Assembly: GCA_951813295.1 (NCBI GenBank)
Contig: CATOTI010000002.1
Span: 186,001-250,000 of the forward strand
From: an uncultured Pseudomonadales bacterium
GTDB taxonomy: Bacteria > Pseudomonadota > Gammaproteobacteria > Pseudomonadales > Azotimanducaceae
Reading direction: 5' to 3'
DNA length: 64,000 nucleotides
Shown in pieces: positions 36,216 to 45,796 of this stretch. The stretch's first letter is position 1; the number at the start of each line of letters is the position of its first letter. Under the pieces are notes generated by a model. That model made no database searches, was not told the origin of the DNA, and worked only from the letters and a program-made list of their open reading frames with translations. Made by a program: the position numbers and the translations under genes.

Positions 36216-37922
36216 ATGAAAGCCAGCCAACTGATTGCTCCCACCTTGAAAGAAGCGCCTGCTGACGCCGAGGTACCAAGCCATATCCTGCTGGTCCGCG
36301 GCGGCTTCATTCGTCGACTGGCGACCGGGTCGTACAACTACTTGCCGCTCGGTCTTCGCGTTCTCAAGAAGATCGAGAACATCGTCCGCGAAGAACTCGA
36401 CCGAGCCGGCGCGCAGGAGATCCTCATGCCCGTCGTGCAACCCGCGAACCTCTGGCAGGAGAGCGGCCGTTGGGACGTGATGGGTCCCGAAATGCTGCGC
36501 TTGAAGGACCGCCACGAGCGCGACTACTGCCTGAGCCCCACGCAGGAGGAAGTCGTCACGGATCTCGTCCGTCGGGTGATCGTCAGTTACAAGCAACTAC
36601 CCCTGAACCTCTACCACATCCAAACCAAGTTCCGAGACGAGATTCGTCCCCGGTTCGGGCTCATGCGTTCTCGCGAATTCCTGATGAAGGACGGCTACTC
36701 ATTCCATCTCGACGAGGATTCGTTCGAAGAGAGCTACCAAGCAATGTTCGACGCGTACTCGGCGATGCTCGAGAAGATCGGACTCACCTACCGTGCGGTC
36801 GACGCCGACCCCGGCAATATGGGTGACGGCGACTCGCACGAATTCCACGTTCTCGCCGAAGCGGGCGAAGACGAACTCGCGTTCAGTCCCACGAGCGATT
36901 ACGCGGCCAACGTCGAGAAAGCCGTCGCCCCTCGAATCGAGGACGACCACGCCGTCGAAGAGATGGCAACCGTCGACACACCGAACGCCAAAACGATCGA
37001 CGCCGTATCGAAACTTCTTGGGGTCGAATCGCGTCGATGTGTAAAAACGCTGATCGTGCGGGGCGAATCCGAACCCGTCGCGCTGGTCCTGCGCGGTGAT
37101 CACGAACTGAACGAAGCGAAAGCCGGCCGGCTACCCGGCATTCTGCGGCCGCTCGAGTTCGCGAGCGACGAAGAGATCATCGCTGCCATCACCGTCTCAC
37201 CCGGCTCGATCGGCCCCGTCGGTCTGGGCTTGCCCGTTTATGTCGACCACAGCGCCGCCGCGCTCAACAGTTTCGTGTGCGGCGCGAACGTCGAAGAGAA
37301 ACACCACACTGGCGTGAACTGGGATCGTGACGCAGGCCACGTCGAGCCTGTCGATATCCGCAACGTCGTCGAAGGCGATCAAGCCGTCGACGGGTCCGGA
37401 CCTCTTGCCTTCCGCCGTGGCATCGAAGTCGGCCACATCTTCAAACTCGGCACGAAGTACACCGAGTCGATGGACGTCACTATCCAGGACGACGGTGGCA
37501 ACGACATCATGCCCATCATGGGTTGCTACGGTTTCGGCGTCTCACGCACGGTCGCCGCCGTCGTCGAGCAATGCCACGACGAGAACGGTATCGCCTGGCC
37601 CGACGCGGTCGCCCCCTACGCGGTACACATCCTCGCGCTCAATGCGCATCGCTCCGCCGACGTCGCGACAACGGCCACCGCAGTCTATGAGCGTTTGCTC
37701 GCGCGTGGGGTCGAGGTGTTACTGGACGACCGCGACGAACGGCCGGGCGTCAAATTCGCCGACAGTGATCTGATCGGCATTCCGCACCGCCTCACCATCG
37801 GTGATCGGGGACTGAAGAACGGAATCGTCGAGTACACGCATCGGCGCACCGGCGAAAAGGAAGACGTGGAACTCGCCAGACTCGACGAGTTCCTGAACGA
37901 GCGGATGTCGGGCAGCGCCTAA
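36216..37922 (+). CDS. proS: proline-tRNA ligase (bacterial type with editing insertion)
   Basis: Class II synthetase of 568 residues. Motif 1 lies near LPLGLRVLKKIENIVREELD, motif 2 is QTKFRDEIRPRFGLMRSREF, and motif 3 is GCYGFGVSRTVAAVVEQ. The INS editing domain fills about residues 220-390 (ATVDTPNAKTIDAVSKLLG, ALVLRGDHELNEAKA), which defines the long bacterial form that clears Ala-tRNA-Pro. The stop overlaps the convergent TlpA-like gene's stop (CTAA). Confidence 0.97.
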   Translation: MKASQLIAPTLKEAPADAEVPSHILLVRGGFIRRLATGSYNYLPLGLRVLKKIENIVREELDRAGAQEILMPVVQPANLWQESGRWDVMGPEMLRLKDRHERDYCLSPTQEEVVTDLVRRVIVSYKQLPLNLYHIQTKFRDEIRPRFGLMRSREFLMKDGYSFHLDEDSFEESYQAMFDAYSAMLEKIGLTYRAVDADPGNMGDGDSHEFHVLAEAGEDELAFSPTSDYAANVEKAVAPRIEDDHAVEEMATVDTPNAKTIDAVSKLLGVESRRCVKTLIVRGESEPVALVLRGDHELNEAKAGRLPGILRPLEFASDEEIIAAITVSPGSIGPVGLGLPVYVDHSAAALNSFVCGANVEEKHHTGVNWDRDAGHVEPVDIRNVVEGDQAVDGSGPLAFRRGIEVGHIFKLGTKYTESMDVTIQDDGGNDIMPIMGCYGFGVSRTVAAVVEQCHDENGIAWPDAVAPYAVHILALNAHRSADVATTATAVYERLLARGVEVLLDDRDERPGVKFADSDLIGIPHRLTIGDRGLKNGIVEYTHRRTGEKEDVELARLDEFLNERMSGSA

Positions 37923-38404
37923 GGCGCCGCCATCGCCGCACGGAGCGTCGCCGCGGTCTGCGGCCCGATGAGCACCTGCTTCGCCTGACCGGCAGGATCG
38001 ACGACGATCGTCGTCGGCAATACTTCGACCGCGTCTACACCCCAAACCTCGCGCGGATCTTCGAGCGCGACCGGAAACTCGACGCCGAGTCGGTCCATGA
38101 GCTCCAGGAGCTCGTCGCCCTTGATACCGTCGAAGTTGACCCCGACCACCGAAATACCGTCCTCGTGATCGAGTTCGTTGAGTTCGGGGATTTCCTTGCG
38201 ACACGGCTTGCACCATTCAGCCCAATAGTTGACGAGCACGTAGTCGCCCTCGTACGAGGTCCACGCGCGCGAGGAACCGTCGTGGAACACGGCCATCGGG
38301 CCAATCGACTTCGGTTCGCTCTCGCCCGGCGCGCATCCGGTAAGCGCGATCGCCGAACACGCCAGCAACACGAGCACCGATCTCGAGACTTTCGGCTTAG
38401 CCAA
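37919..38404 (-). CDS. TlpA/ResA-like thioredoxin-fold lipoprotein
   Basis: Exported thiol-disulfide protein of 161 residues. The signal ends in a lipobox ALTGC (lipidated C24), so it is probably membrane-anchored in the periplasm. The thioredoxin active site is WAEWCKPCRKEIPEL (CKPC), and the cis-proline segment is VLPTTIVVDPAGQ. Such proteins reduce disulfides, for example in cytochrome c maturation, but no ccm genes are nearby. Its start overlaps the end of the yihY-like gene by 8 bp. Confidence 0.88.
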   Translation of the reverse strand: MAKPKVSRSVLVLLACSAIALTGCAPGESEPKSIGPMAVFHDGSSRAWTSYEGDYVLVNYWAEWCKPCRKEIPELNELDHEDGISVVGVNFDGIKGDELLELMDRLGVEFPVALEDPREVWGVDAVEVLPTTIVVDPAGQAKQVLIGPQTAATLRAAMAAP

Positions 38405-39623
38405 GGACTTCCTCCATATCCATCTTCATCCGATCGCGACCAAACGAGCGGAACTCTTCAAACAACCCCGCCCCCGGATCGATGTCCCGATTGAAATCAC
38501 CGCGCACGTCCGGCAGGGCGAGGAAGAGCTCCCACAGCGTTACTTCCTTGAGCGAACGCCCCAACATCCAGGAACTATCCTCGACGAGCTTGAGGAGCTT
38601 TTTCTCCGAGAGCACGTTCATGATCGCCGTTCGCTCTTCCTCGTGCATCGGTACCTTTTCAGCAATCGTCTGCTCGGCGACGGTTCGACCTTCTCGATGC
38701 GCCTCGAGCAAAAGCTTCAGAACCCGTGTGCATTTCATGAGAAGCGGTGCTTCGTCGGCGTCAATGTGCCGCGGCATCGACAGCGTTCGGACGATCACGG
38801 CACCGACCAGCACGAGCATCCAGAGCAGATAAAGACCCATCAGGAAAAGCGGCAATGCCGCGAGCGTTCCGTAAATGAACTGCTGCTGAAAGAGCGGTAC
38901 GACGAGGCCGAAGATCCCCTTGGCGATCTCGAAGAGCAGCATCGTCACCACCCCGCCGACCAACGCGAAACGAAACGGCACGCTCGCGCTCGGCACGGCG
39001 TAGTACAGCAGGGTGAAAGTGATCGCCATCGCGATCGGTGGGAAATAGGCGCTGATCCAATCGATCAGACCGATCGTGTCGTATTCCGTCAGGAAGCTGA
39101 GGCCGAACCCATAGCTCGATGCGACCACGGCCGCGCCGATCAGCGGCACGCCGAAGGAAACGACCCCCCAGTAGGTCAGAAAGCGGGAAAAACCACTGCG
39201 CCGAGAATCGGTCTGCCAGATCTCGTTGAACGTTCTCTCGACCGTCATCAGGAGCAAAATCGTCGCGACGAAGAGCGCGATCACCCCGATGAGCGTTAGT
39301 TCGTTCGCGTTGGTCGAGAATTCGCGCACTTTCTCGAGCACCACCTCGCTCGGACCTGCAACGAAGTTGTCGAAGATGAACTCCGTGATCTTGTCCCCCG
39401 TGTCGTCGAACACCGGCATGAGGGACAACACGCGATAGATGATCGCAACAAACGGGACGACGGCGATCAGGGTCGTATAGGTCAGCGCCGCGGAAGCGTT
39501 GATGCAACCCCGCCGAATGAACTGATCCCAGACTTCGATGAGAAAGGCGCGGGCGTTGTCACGGACTTCGATCAGACGTCGCGATTCCAAGCCACCGGGT
39601 CGATCCGCCCCTTCCGATGCCAT
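38397..39623 (-). CDS. YihY/virulence factor BrkB family inner-membrane protein
   Basis: Membrane protein of 408 residues from the ATG at 39623. Longer in-frame starts overlap the upstream monooxygenase gene. Conserved family blocks are INASAALTYTTLIAVVPFVAI, the following FDNFVAGPSEVVLEKV, LLLMTVERTFNEIWQT and FRFALVGGVVTMLLFEIAKG. A cytoplasmic C-terminal domain of about 110 residues has helix-turn-helix-like HEEERTAIMNVLSEKKLLKL. Once miscalled RNase BN, the family's role is unknown. Confidence 0.9.
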   Translation of the reverse strand: MASEGADRPGGLESRRLIEVRDNARAFLIEVWDQFIRRGCINASAALTYTTLIAVVPFVAIIYRVLSLMPVFDDTGDKITEFIFDNFVAGPSEVVLEKVREFSTNANELTLIGVIALFVATILLLMTVERTFNEIWQTDSRRSGFSRFLTYWGVVSFGVPLIGAAVVASSYGFGLSFLTEYDTIGLIDWISAYFPPIAMAITFTLLYYAVPSASVPFRFALVGGVVTMLLFEIAKGIFGLVVPLFQQQFIYGTLAALPLFLMGLYLLWMLVLVGAVIVRTLSMPRHIDADEAPLLMKCTRVLKLLLEAHREGRTVAEQTIAEKVPMHEEERTAIMNVLSEKKLLKLVEDSSWMLGRSLKEVTLWELFLALPDVRGDFNRDIDPGAGLFEEFRSFGRDRMKMDMEEVLG

Positions 39624-39627
39624 GGGA

Positions 39628-39996
39628 TCAGTGGATGATCGGGCGCTGCTCGGCCTCGATCGACTCATCGCCGATATCTTCTTCGAAGAGCCCCTCGTCG
39701 GATTCCTCGACGGCTTGGACGGCATATCGGCGGGTGATGATCTCCCCGTCGACGACCTCCGGCAGCTCGTCGAGGAAGGCCTTCATGTGCGCTGTTCGGA
39801 AATGCCCCATCCAGGCTTCGACGCTGTCCCACTCCTGAAGGAGCACGAGCGTGTAGGGATCACGCAGTCCGACGTAGAAGTCGTAGGAGACGCAGCCTTC
39901 CTCGGTCTGAGTTGCTTCCGACATATCGCGCGCGAGTTGCAGCGCTTCCTCGCGCCGGTCGGGTTTGATGGGGATGATGCCGTGAACGATGATCAT
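39628..39996 (-). CDS. antibiotic biosynthesis monooxygenase (ABM) domain protein
   Basis: A 122-residue dimeric alpha-beta-barrel protein. It begins MIIVHGIIPIKPDRREEAL; TQTEEGCVSYDFYVGL and LLQEWDSVEAWMGHFRTAHM are the ABM core. An acidic tail (EESDEGLFEEDIGDESIEAE) extends beyond the domain. YgiN-like members are quinol monooxygenases and others handle haem or polyketides. It lies 4 bp before the yihY-like gene. Confidence 0.87.
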   Translation of the reverse strand: MIIVHGIIPIKPDRREEALQLARDMSEATQTEEGCVSYDFYVGLRDPYTLVLLQEWDSVEAWMGHFRTAHMKAFLDELPEVVDGEIITRRYAVQAVEESDEGLFEEDIGDESIEAEQRPIIH

Positions 39997-40063
39997 GCGG
40001 CCATTCTACTGGCTCGACGCAACGCAAGCGCGCCTCGTCGAGCGACAATCCGAACGTCGCCAA

Positions 40064-41965
40064 TCAGCGTGATGCCATCACTCCCTCGTCGATGAGTGTC
40101 TGATGGAGTTCGTCGAGAATCGACGGATCATCGATCGTCGACGGTATGTCGTAGGGCAGACCGTCGACAAGCTTGCGGATCACCTGACGAAGGATCTTTC
40201 CCGAGCGGGTCTTGGGCAGACGATTGACGACGACCGCGCGTTTGAAGTTCGCAAACGCACCGACATCGGCGCGAACCATCGCCACGAGCGCGGCTTCGAG
40301 CGCTTTCGGGTCTTCGTTGACGCCATCCTTCAGCGCGAGAAGCCCGAGCGGGATCTGACCCTTGTCTTCGTCCGCCATACCGATCACGGCACACTCGGCG
40401 ACCGCTGGATGCGATGCGACGACCTCTTCGAGTTCGCCCGTCGACAACCGATGACCGGCGACGTTCATCACGTCATCTACCCGCCCCATGATGTAGACGT
40501 AGCCATCGGCATCGCGAAAACCACCATCGCCGGTAAGGTAGTGATTCGCGTACGTCGAAAAATAGGCGTCGAAATAGCGGTCGTGATCGCCCCAGATCGT
40601 CGCCAGCGCGCCAGGCGGTAACGGCTCCGCGACAACGACGTTGCCTTCCTGGTCGGGGCCCAGTTCGTTACCGTCATCATCGAGAATCTTCAGGTCATAG
40701 CCCGGCATGGGAAACGTCGGACTGCCTGCACGTGTTTCGATCGCGGCGGCGTCGTCGAGCCCCATCATCTTCGCGCAGATCGACCAGCCCGTTTCGGTCT
40801 GCCACCAGTGGTCGATGATCGGTACACCCAGGTTTTCGCCAAGCCATTCGTAGGTCGGCGGATCGAGCCTCTCGCCCGCCACGAAGACCGTCTCGAGGCA
40901 ACGCAGGTCGTATTTCGACTTCTCTCGGGCTTCCGGGTCCTCTTTTTTGACCGCACGGAAAGCCGTCGGCGCGGTGAAGAAACATTTCACGCCGTATTCG
41001 GAAATCACCCGCCAGAGCGCGCCCGCGTCGGGCGTGCGCACGGGCTTACCTTCGTAGAGGATCGTCGTGCAACCCGCGATCAGCGGGCCGTACACGATAT
41101 AGGAATGCCCAACGACCCAGCCGACGTCGCTGGCTGCCCAGTACACGTCACCGGGTGCGCAGTCATAGATCGCCCGCATGCTGTAGTTGAGCGCGACGGC
41201 ATGACCACCGTTGTCTCGGAGCACGCCCTTCGGTTTCCCGGTCGTACCGGACGTGTAGAGAATGTAAAGCGGGTCCGTCGCGGCGACCGGCACCGGTGCG
41301 ACGGGGTTTGCGCCGGCGACCCACTCCTGCCAGTCGAGGTCCGACGCCCCCATTTTCGCCTGACACTGCTCGCGCTGTAACACGACGCAATGATCGACTT
41401 CGTGCTCGGCGAGCCTCCGTGCGCCATCGACGAGGGGCTTATAGGGGATCACCGTCTGGAACTCGATGCCGCAAGACGCCGAGAGAATCACCTTAGGCTT
41501 CGCGTCGTCGATCCGAACGGCGAGTTCGGGAGCCGCAAAACCACCGAAGACGACCGAGTGAATTGCGCCGATACGGGCGCAAGCCAGCATGCCGACCACG
41601 GCTTCCGGGATCATCGGCATATAGATGATGACCCGGTCTCCCTTTGTGACGCCGAGGGACCCGAGCGCACCGGCGACCGTCGCCACCCAATCCGCCATTT
41701 CACGAAACGAGTAACGCGATTTGGTCCCTGTCACGGGCGAGTCGCAGATCAACGCGGTTTCGTAACCGCGACCGTTTTCGACGTGACGGTCGAGCGCGAG
41801 CCACGCGGTGTTCAACTTACCGCCGCGAAACCACCGGTATGCCCCATTGTCGTCCTGATCGAGGATCGTCCGAGGAAACTCGAACCACTCGATTTCGCTC
41901 GCCCGCTCACGCCAGAACGCCTCCGGCGTCGACATGGCTGCTTCAAAAACCGTCGGATAATCCAT
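40064..41965 (-). CDS. prpE: propionyl-CoA synthetase (PrpE/ACSS3-like)
   Basis: Acyl-adenylate-forming enzyme of 633 residues activating propionate or a similar short acid with CoA. Visible parts: the ACS N-terminal domain, YILYTSGTTGKPKGVLRDNG (P-loop, about 240), VAGERLDPPTYEWL, IDHWWQTETGWSI, and the hinge/C-domain ending RLPKTRSGKILRQVIRKL, whose lysine is the acetylation and adenylation residue. PrpE-type features include RDNGGHAVAL. It stands 29 bp after a CaiB-type gene. Confidence 0.9.
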   Translation of the reverse strand: MDYPTVFEAAMSTPEAFWRERASEIEWFEFPRTILDQDDNGAYRWFRGGKLNTAWLALDRHVENGRGYETALICDSPVTGTKSRYSFREMADWVATVAGALGSLGVTKGDRVIIYMPMIPEAVVGMLACARIGAIHSVVFGGFAAPELAVRIDDAKPKVILSASCGIEFQTVIPYKPLVDGARRLAEHEVDHCVVLQREQCQAKMGASDLDWQEWVAGANPVAPVPVAATDPLYILYTSGTTGKPKGVLRDNGGHAVALNYSMRAIYDCAPGDVYWAASDVGWVVGHSYIVYGPLIAGCTTILYEGKPVRTPDAGALWRVISEYGVKCFFTAPTAFRAVKKEDPEAREKSKYDLRCLETVFVAGERLDPPTYEWLGENLGVPIIDHWWQTETGWSICAKMMGLDDAAAIETRAGSPTFPMPGYDLKILDDDGNELGPDQEGNVVVAEPLPPGALATIWGDHDRYFDAYFSTYANHYLTGDGGFRDADGYVYIMGRVDDVMNVAGHRLSTGELEEVVASHPAVAECAVIGMADEDKGQIPLGLLALKDGVNEDPKALEAALVAMVRADVGAFANFKRAVVVNRLPKTRSGKILRQVIRKLVDGLPYDIPSTIDDPSILDELHQTLIDEGVMASR

Positions 41966-41994
41966 CAGCTCGAGCTACGGTCAGGACGTGGCGA

Positions 41995-43137
41995 TCACGC
42001 CGCGGATTCGCCGACGATCCCGGTCTCGATGAGCGCGGCGACATCGGCCTCGGCAAACCCGAGGTCCGTCAACACGTCGCGCGAATCCTCACCCGGCAGT
42101 CTCGCGCTGTGCGAAATCGCGGCCTCGGTGCGGCTGAATCGCGGTGACGGGGCCGGTTGAACCGTTCCGTCCACCTCGACGAACGTCTTTCGGTGCTGGT
42201 TGTGCGGGTGATCGGGAGCCTCGAAAATCGACAGTACCGGCGCAAAGCAGACGTCGCTGCCTTCCATGATTTCGCACCACTCGTCGCGGGTCTTGGACTT
42301 GAAGACCTCCGTCAGGTCGTCCTTTCGATCGCCCCATTGCGCCGCATCCATCTGCGCGCCGAAACGATTCGCGTCGACACCCGACTTCTCCACCAACAGC
42401 TGGTAAAACTGCGGTTCGATCGAGCCGATACAGATGTGTTTACCGTCCGACGTTTCGTAGGTGTTGTAGAAGTGCGAACCGCCGTCCAACAGGTTCGAGC
42501 CACGCTCGTCCTTAAAGCCCGGCCCCATCGAGAAAAACATCGCCATGAGGGAAGCCGCACCGTCGACCATCGCGGCATCGACAACCTGACCCTTACCGGA
42601 ACGCGACGATTCGAGCATGCCGCAGACGAGACCGTAGGCGAGGAGCATGCCGCCGCCACCGAAATCACCAACGAGGTTGAGCGGCGGAACGGGCTTACCG
42701 CCCGGCTCACCGATTGCCGCCAGCGCACCCGCGAGACCGATGTAGTTGATGTCGTGCCCGGCGGCCTGGGCCATCGGGCCGTCTTGGCCCCAGCCCGTCA
42801 TCCGGCCGTATACCAGCTTTTCGTTGCGCGCCATGCACTCGTCGGGACCGAGGCCGAGCCGCTCGGTCACGCCCGGGCGGAATCCCTCGAAGAGAGCATC
42901 CGCGGACTCGACGAGTTTCAGCACGAGTTCGACACCTTCCGGCGCCTTCAAGTCGACGGCAATCGAACGTCGATTTCGCGCCAACACGTCGCTCGGCCGT
43001 GAACCGGAACGCCCCGCACGATCGGCACGGTCGATGCGGATCACCTCCGCACCCATGTCGGAGAGCATCATGCCGCAGAAGGGACCTGGCCCGATGCCAG
43101 CTAATTCAATGACGCGAAAACCGGATAACGGACCCAT
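41995..43137 (-). CDS. CaiB/BaiF CoA-transferase family, alpha-methylacyl-CoA racemase-like
   Basis: Family III enzyme of 380 residues. The start GPLSGFRVIELAGIGPGPFC and MMLSDMGAEVIRIDR match AMACR, which racemises 2-methylacyl-CoAs so that branched chains can enter beta-oxidation. RNRRSIAVDLKAPEGVEL and GYDINYIGLAGAL-like text (GHDINYIGLAGALAAIGEP, with the conserved aspartate) follow. Adjacent propionyl-CoA synthetase fits, since branched chains release propionyl-CoA. A true CoA-transferase role remains possible. Confidence 0.88.
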   Translation of the reverse strand: MGPLSGFRVIELAGIGPGPFCGMMLSDMGAEVIRIDRADRAGRSGSRPSDVLARNRRSIAVDLKAPEGVELVLKLVESADALFEGFRPGVTERLGLGPDECMARNEKLVYGRMTGWGQDGPMAQAAGHDINYIGLAGALAAIGEPGGKPVPPLNLVGDFGGGGMLLAYGLVCGMLESSRSGKGQVVDAAMVDGAASLMAMFFSMGPGFKDERGSNLLDGGSHFYNTYETSDGKHICIGSIEPQFYQLLVEKSGVDANRFGAQMDAAQWGDRKDDLTEVFKSKTRDEWCEIMEGSDVCFAPVLSIFEAPDHPHNQHRKTFVEVDGTVQPAPSPRFSRTEAAISHSARLPGEDSRDVLTDLGFAEADVAALIETGIVGESAA

Positions 43138-43240
43138 TCGACCTCTCCTCGCCCAGGCGGAAATATTGCGGTCGAGCGTATCAAGGCGCGTCGCACGTCC
43201 ACAATGCGACGCACGGAGCTGAGCGAGGTGCGAGCGGGGC

Positions 43241-45055
43241 TCAGTCCGCGTTGACGACGGCGTCGCTCAACGCCGCTGAGTCGAAGGCCGGAACCGGCGA
43301 TTTAAGCTGGATCTCCGCGAACTCGCGATAAAGCGGAGAGCTATCGAGCAACGAACTGTGGGTGCCTTCACCGATGATCTTGCCGCGATCCATCACGAGA
43401 ATCCGATCCGCCGCCAGCACTGTCGACAGCCGATGCGCGACGATGATCACCGTGCGCGTGCCGCGCAGTCGATTGAGCGTCGTCACGATCGCATCCTCGG
43501 ATACGGCGTCCAGGGCGCTGGTCGCCTCATCCATCAGCAGTACGTCTGGATCGACGGCAAGTGCTCGCGCGATCGCGACGCGCTGACGCTGGCCGCCGGA
43601 AAGGCCGTGCCCGCCTTCCGATACACGCGTTTCGATGCCGTCCGGCAGTTCACTCACGAAGCCCGTGGCATTCGCTTCTTCCAATGCCTGGCTGACACGA
43701 GCGTCCGCGTTCTCCTGAAGCCCGTACGCGACATTATCCGCAATGGTGCCCTGGGCGAGCGCCGTGTCTTGCGGTACGTACGCGACCGCGCGCCGTAGAT
43801 CATTGAGCGCAGCGGCACGGACATCCGTACCACCCACCCGCACGACGCCGACATCGGCGTCATAGAAACGCAAAAGCAGATTGAGCAAAGTGCTCTTGCC
43901 CGCCCCCGACGGTCCGACGATCGCCAGCATCTCACCCGGTTCGACAAGCAGCGAAATGTCGTCCAGCACCTGCTCGGTCGGGCGCGTCGGATACGAGAAA
44001 CTCACGGACTCGAACGCGACCGCACCGCCGCGCTCCATGGGCTTCGGATCCGTGGGGGTTTCAATGGCCGGTTCCGCTTGCAGGAGTTCCATCAGCCGTT
44101 CGGTAGCCCCCGCGGCGCGCTGGATATCGCCCCAGACTTCACTGATCGCGCCGACTGAGCCCGCGACCAGGAACGCATAGATCAGAAACGCAGCGAGTTC
44201 GCCCGGCGTCGTTCGACCTTCGAGAACGTCCTGTCCGCCGATGAACACCATCACCGCGATGGCCGCCATCACCAGCACCATGACGACGGCGACGAGCCAG
44301 GCACGCTGACGAATTCGCGAGATCGCGACGCGCAGCGCAATCGCGACACGCTCACGAAAGCCCTCGAGATCACGTTCTTCGCGACGGAACGCCTGGACGA
44401 GCTTGATGGTCCGCAGCGATTCGCCGACGTGACTCCCGACATCGGCCAGCGTGTCTTGTGACGAGCGCGACAGCCGCCGCACCCGACGACCGAACATCAG
44501 CACCGGAAAGACGACGAGCGGGACGCAGACCAGAACGACGATGGAGAGTTTCGGGTTGGTCAGGAACAGAAGGATCACACCCCCGAAAAACGTGAGGATG
44601 TTGCGAAGGGCCACCGATGCCGACGAGCCGACGACCGTCTGGAGTAACGTCGTATCGGTGGTAATTCGCGACTGGATCTCAGTCGGGGCGTTTTCCTCGA
44701 AGAAGCCCGGATGCAAGCGAACCAACCGGTCGTAGACCGCCACCCGGATATCCGCGCTGACGCGTTCGCCCACCCATGAGATGAAATAGAACCGGGTGAA
44801 CGTTCCGATCGCGAGAACGACGCCGAGCCCGACGAAGATGAAGATCCCCGTCGTGAGCAGTTCCGCGCCGTTCGCCGAGAGCCCCTCATCGATCAGAAAC
44901 CGCAGCCCAAGCGGAACGGACAGGGACACCGACGCGGTCACGATGAGCGCCACCAGGGCAAAGCCAACCTGCCGCGTGTACGGCAAGACGAACTTGAGCG
45001 CGGGAATCAGGCTCTCGAGACGCTGACTCGATGGTCGCTCGGGTTCCATTTCCAT
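43241..45055 (-). CDS. ABC exporter, fused permease and ATPase (MsbA/lipid exporter-like)
   Basis: Half-transporter of 604 residues working as a dimer. Six membrane helices lie in residues 25-320 (VGFALVALIVTASVSLSVPL and others), with the coupling segment ENAPTEIQSRITTDTTLLQ. The ATPase has Walker A VGPSGAGKSTLLNLL, signature LSGGQRQRVAIARAL and Walker B VLLMDEATSALD. MsbA-like lipid flippases and drug exporters look alike here. It is a single gene. Confidence 0.92.
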   Translation of the reverse strand: MEMEPERPSSQRLESLIPALKFVLPYTRQVGFALVALIVTASVSLSVPLGLRFLIDEGLSANGAELLTTGIFIFVGLGVVLAIGTFTRFYFISWVGERVSADIRVAVYDRLVRLHPGFFEENAPTEIQSRITTDTTLLQTVVGSSASVALRNILTFFGGVILLFLTNPKLSIVVLVCVPLVVFPVLMFGRRVRRLSRSSQDTLADVGSHVGESLRTIKLVQAFRREERDLEGFRERVAIALRVAISRIRQRAWLVAVVMVLVMAAIAVMVFIGGQDVLEGRTTPGELAAFLIYAFLVAGSVGAISEVWGDIQRAAGATERLMELLQAEPAIETPTDPKPMERGGAVAFESVSFSYPTRPTEQVLDDISLLVEPGEMLAIVGPSGAGKSTLLNLLLRFYDADVGVVRVGGTDVRAAALNDLRRAVAYVPQDTALAQGTIADNVAYGLQENADARVSQALEEANATGFVSELPDGIETRVSEGGHGLSGGQRQRVAIARALAVDPDVLLMDEATSALDAVSEDAIVTTLNRLRGTRTVIIVAHRLSTVLAADRILVMDRGKIIGEGTHSSLLDSSPLYREFAEIQLKSPVPAFDSAALSDAVVNAD

Positions 45056-45129
45056 GCAGGGGATCCTATGTCACGAGTCATCTAGTCTAGCGCTTTGACC
45101 ACCGCACCCGAGGCAGCCAGACTGGCGAG

Positions 45130-45792
45130 ATGAGTGATATGAAAGAACCTCTCGAGACAATTGAAATCGATACCCCGGGTGCCACGGGTTCGGTGATCTG
45201 GCTGCATGGACTCGGCGCGGACGGCCACGATTTCGAGCCAATCGTGCCGATGTTGGACGTCGCCACACCTTTGCGGTTCGTCTTTCCGAACGCTCCCGTG
45301 CGGCCGGTGACGATCAACGGCGGCGCCGAAATGCGCGCCTGGTACGACATCGATCCCGGCGCGCCCTTGTCAGGCACGGACGACATCGACGCTTCTGTCG
45401 ACGCAATCGATCAACTCGTCCGGCAAGAAGCTGAACGGGGGATTCCGCGTGAACGCGTGTTGCTCGCCGGGTTTTCCCAAGGCGGCGTGATCGCGCTCCG
45501 CCTCGCTCTCACGTCGATGGAACGTTTTGCGGGCGCGATGGGGCTGTCGACCTACCTACACGACCACGAGAACATTCAAGAACGGGTCAGCTTCGCGAGC
45601 ATCGACGTACCGATCTTCATGGCGCACGGCCAGATGGACCCGATGATTCCGATTACCCGGGCGATTACATCGCGCGAAAAGCTCATCGAACTCAACTACG
45701 ACCTTGAGTGGCACGTGTACGGCATGGGCCATCAGGTCTGTCCGGAAGAGATCTCGGACATCGCGCGTTTTCTGAACCGCTGCTTCCCCTAG
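45130..45792 (+). CDS. carboxylesterase / phospholipase family alpha-beta hydrolase
   Basis: Serine hydrolase of 220 residues, the size of bacterial carboxylesterase II. The triad is S116 (LLAGFSQGGV), D170 (AHGQMDPMIP) and H201 (YGMGHQVCPEE); VIWLHGLGADGHDFEP is the oxyanion-loop signature. Likely an acyl-ester or acyl-protein thioesterase of broad range. It starts the long plus-strand run that continues to the cupin gene. Confidence 0.92.
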   Translation: MSDMKEPLETIEIDTPGATGSVIWLHGLGADGHDFEPIVPMLDVATPLRFVFPNAPVRPVTINGGAEMRAWYDIDPGAPLSGTDDIDASVDAIDQLVRQEAERGIPRERVLLAGFSQGGVIALRLALTSMERFAGAMGLSTYLHDHENIQERVSFASIDVPIFMAHGQMDPMIPITRAITSREKLIELNYDLEWHVYGMGHQVCPEEISDIARFLNRCFP

Positions 45793-45796
45793 CACC

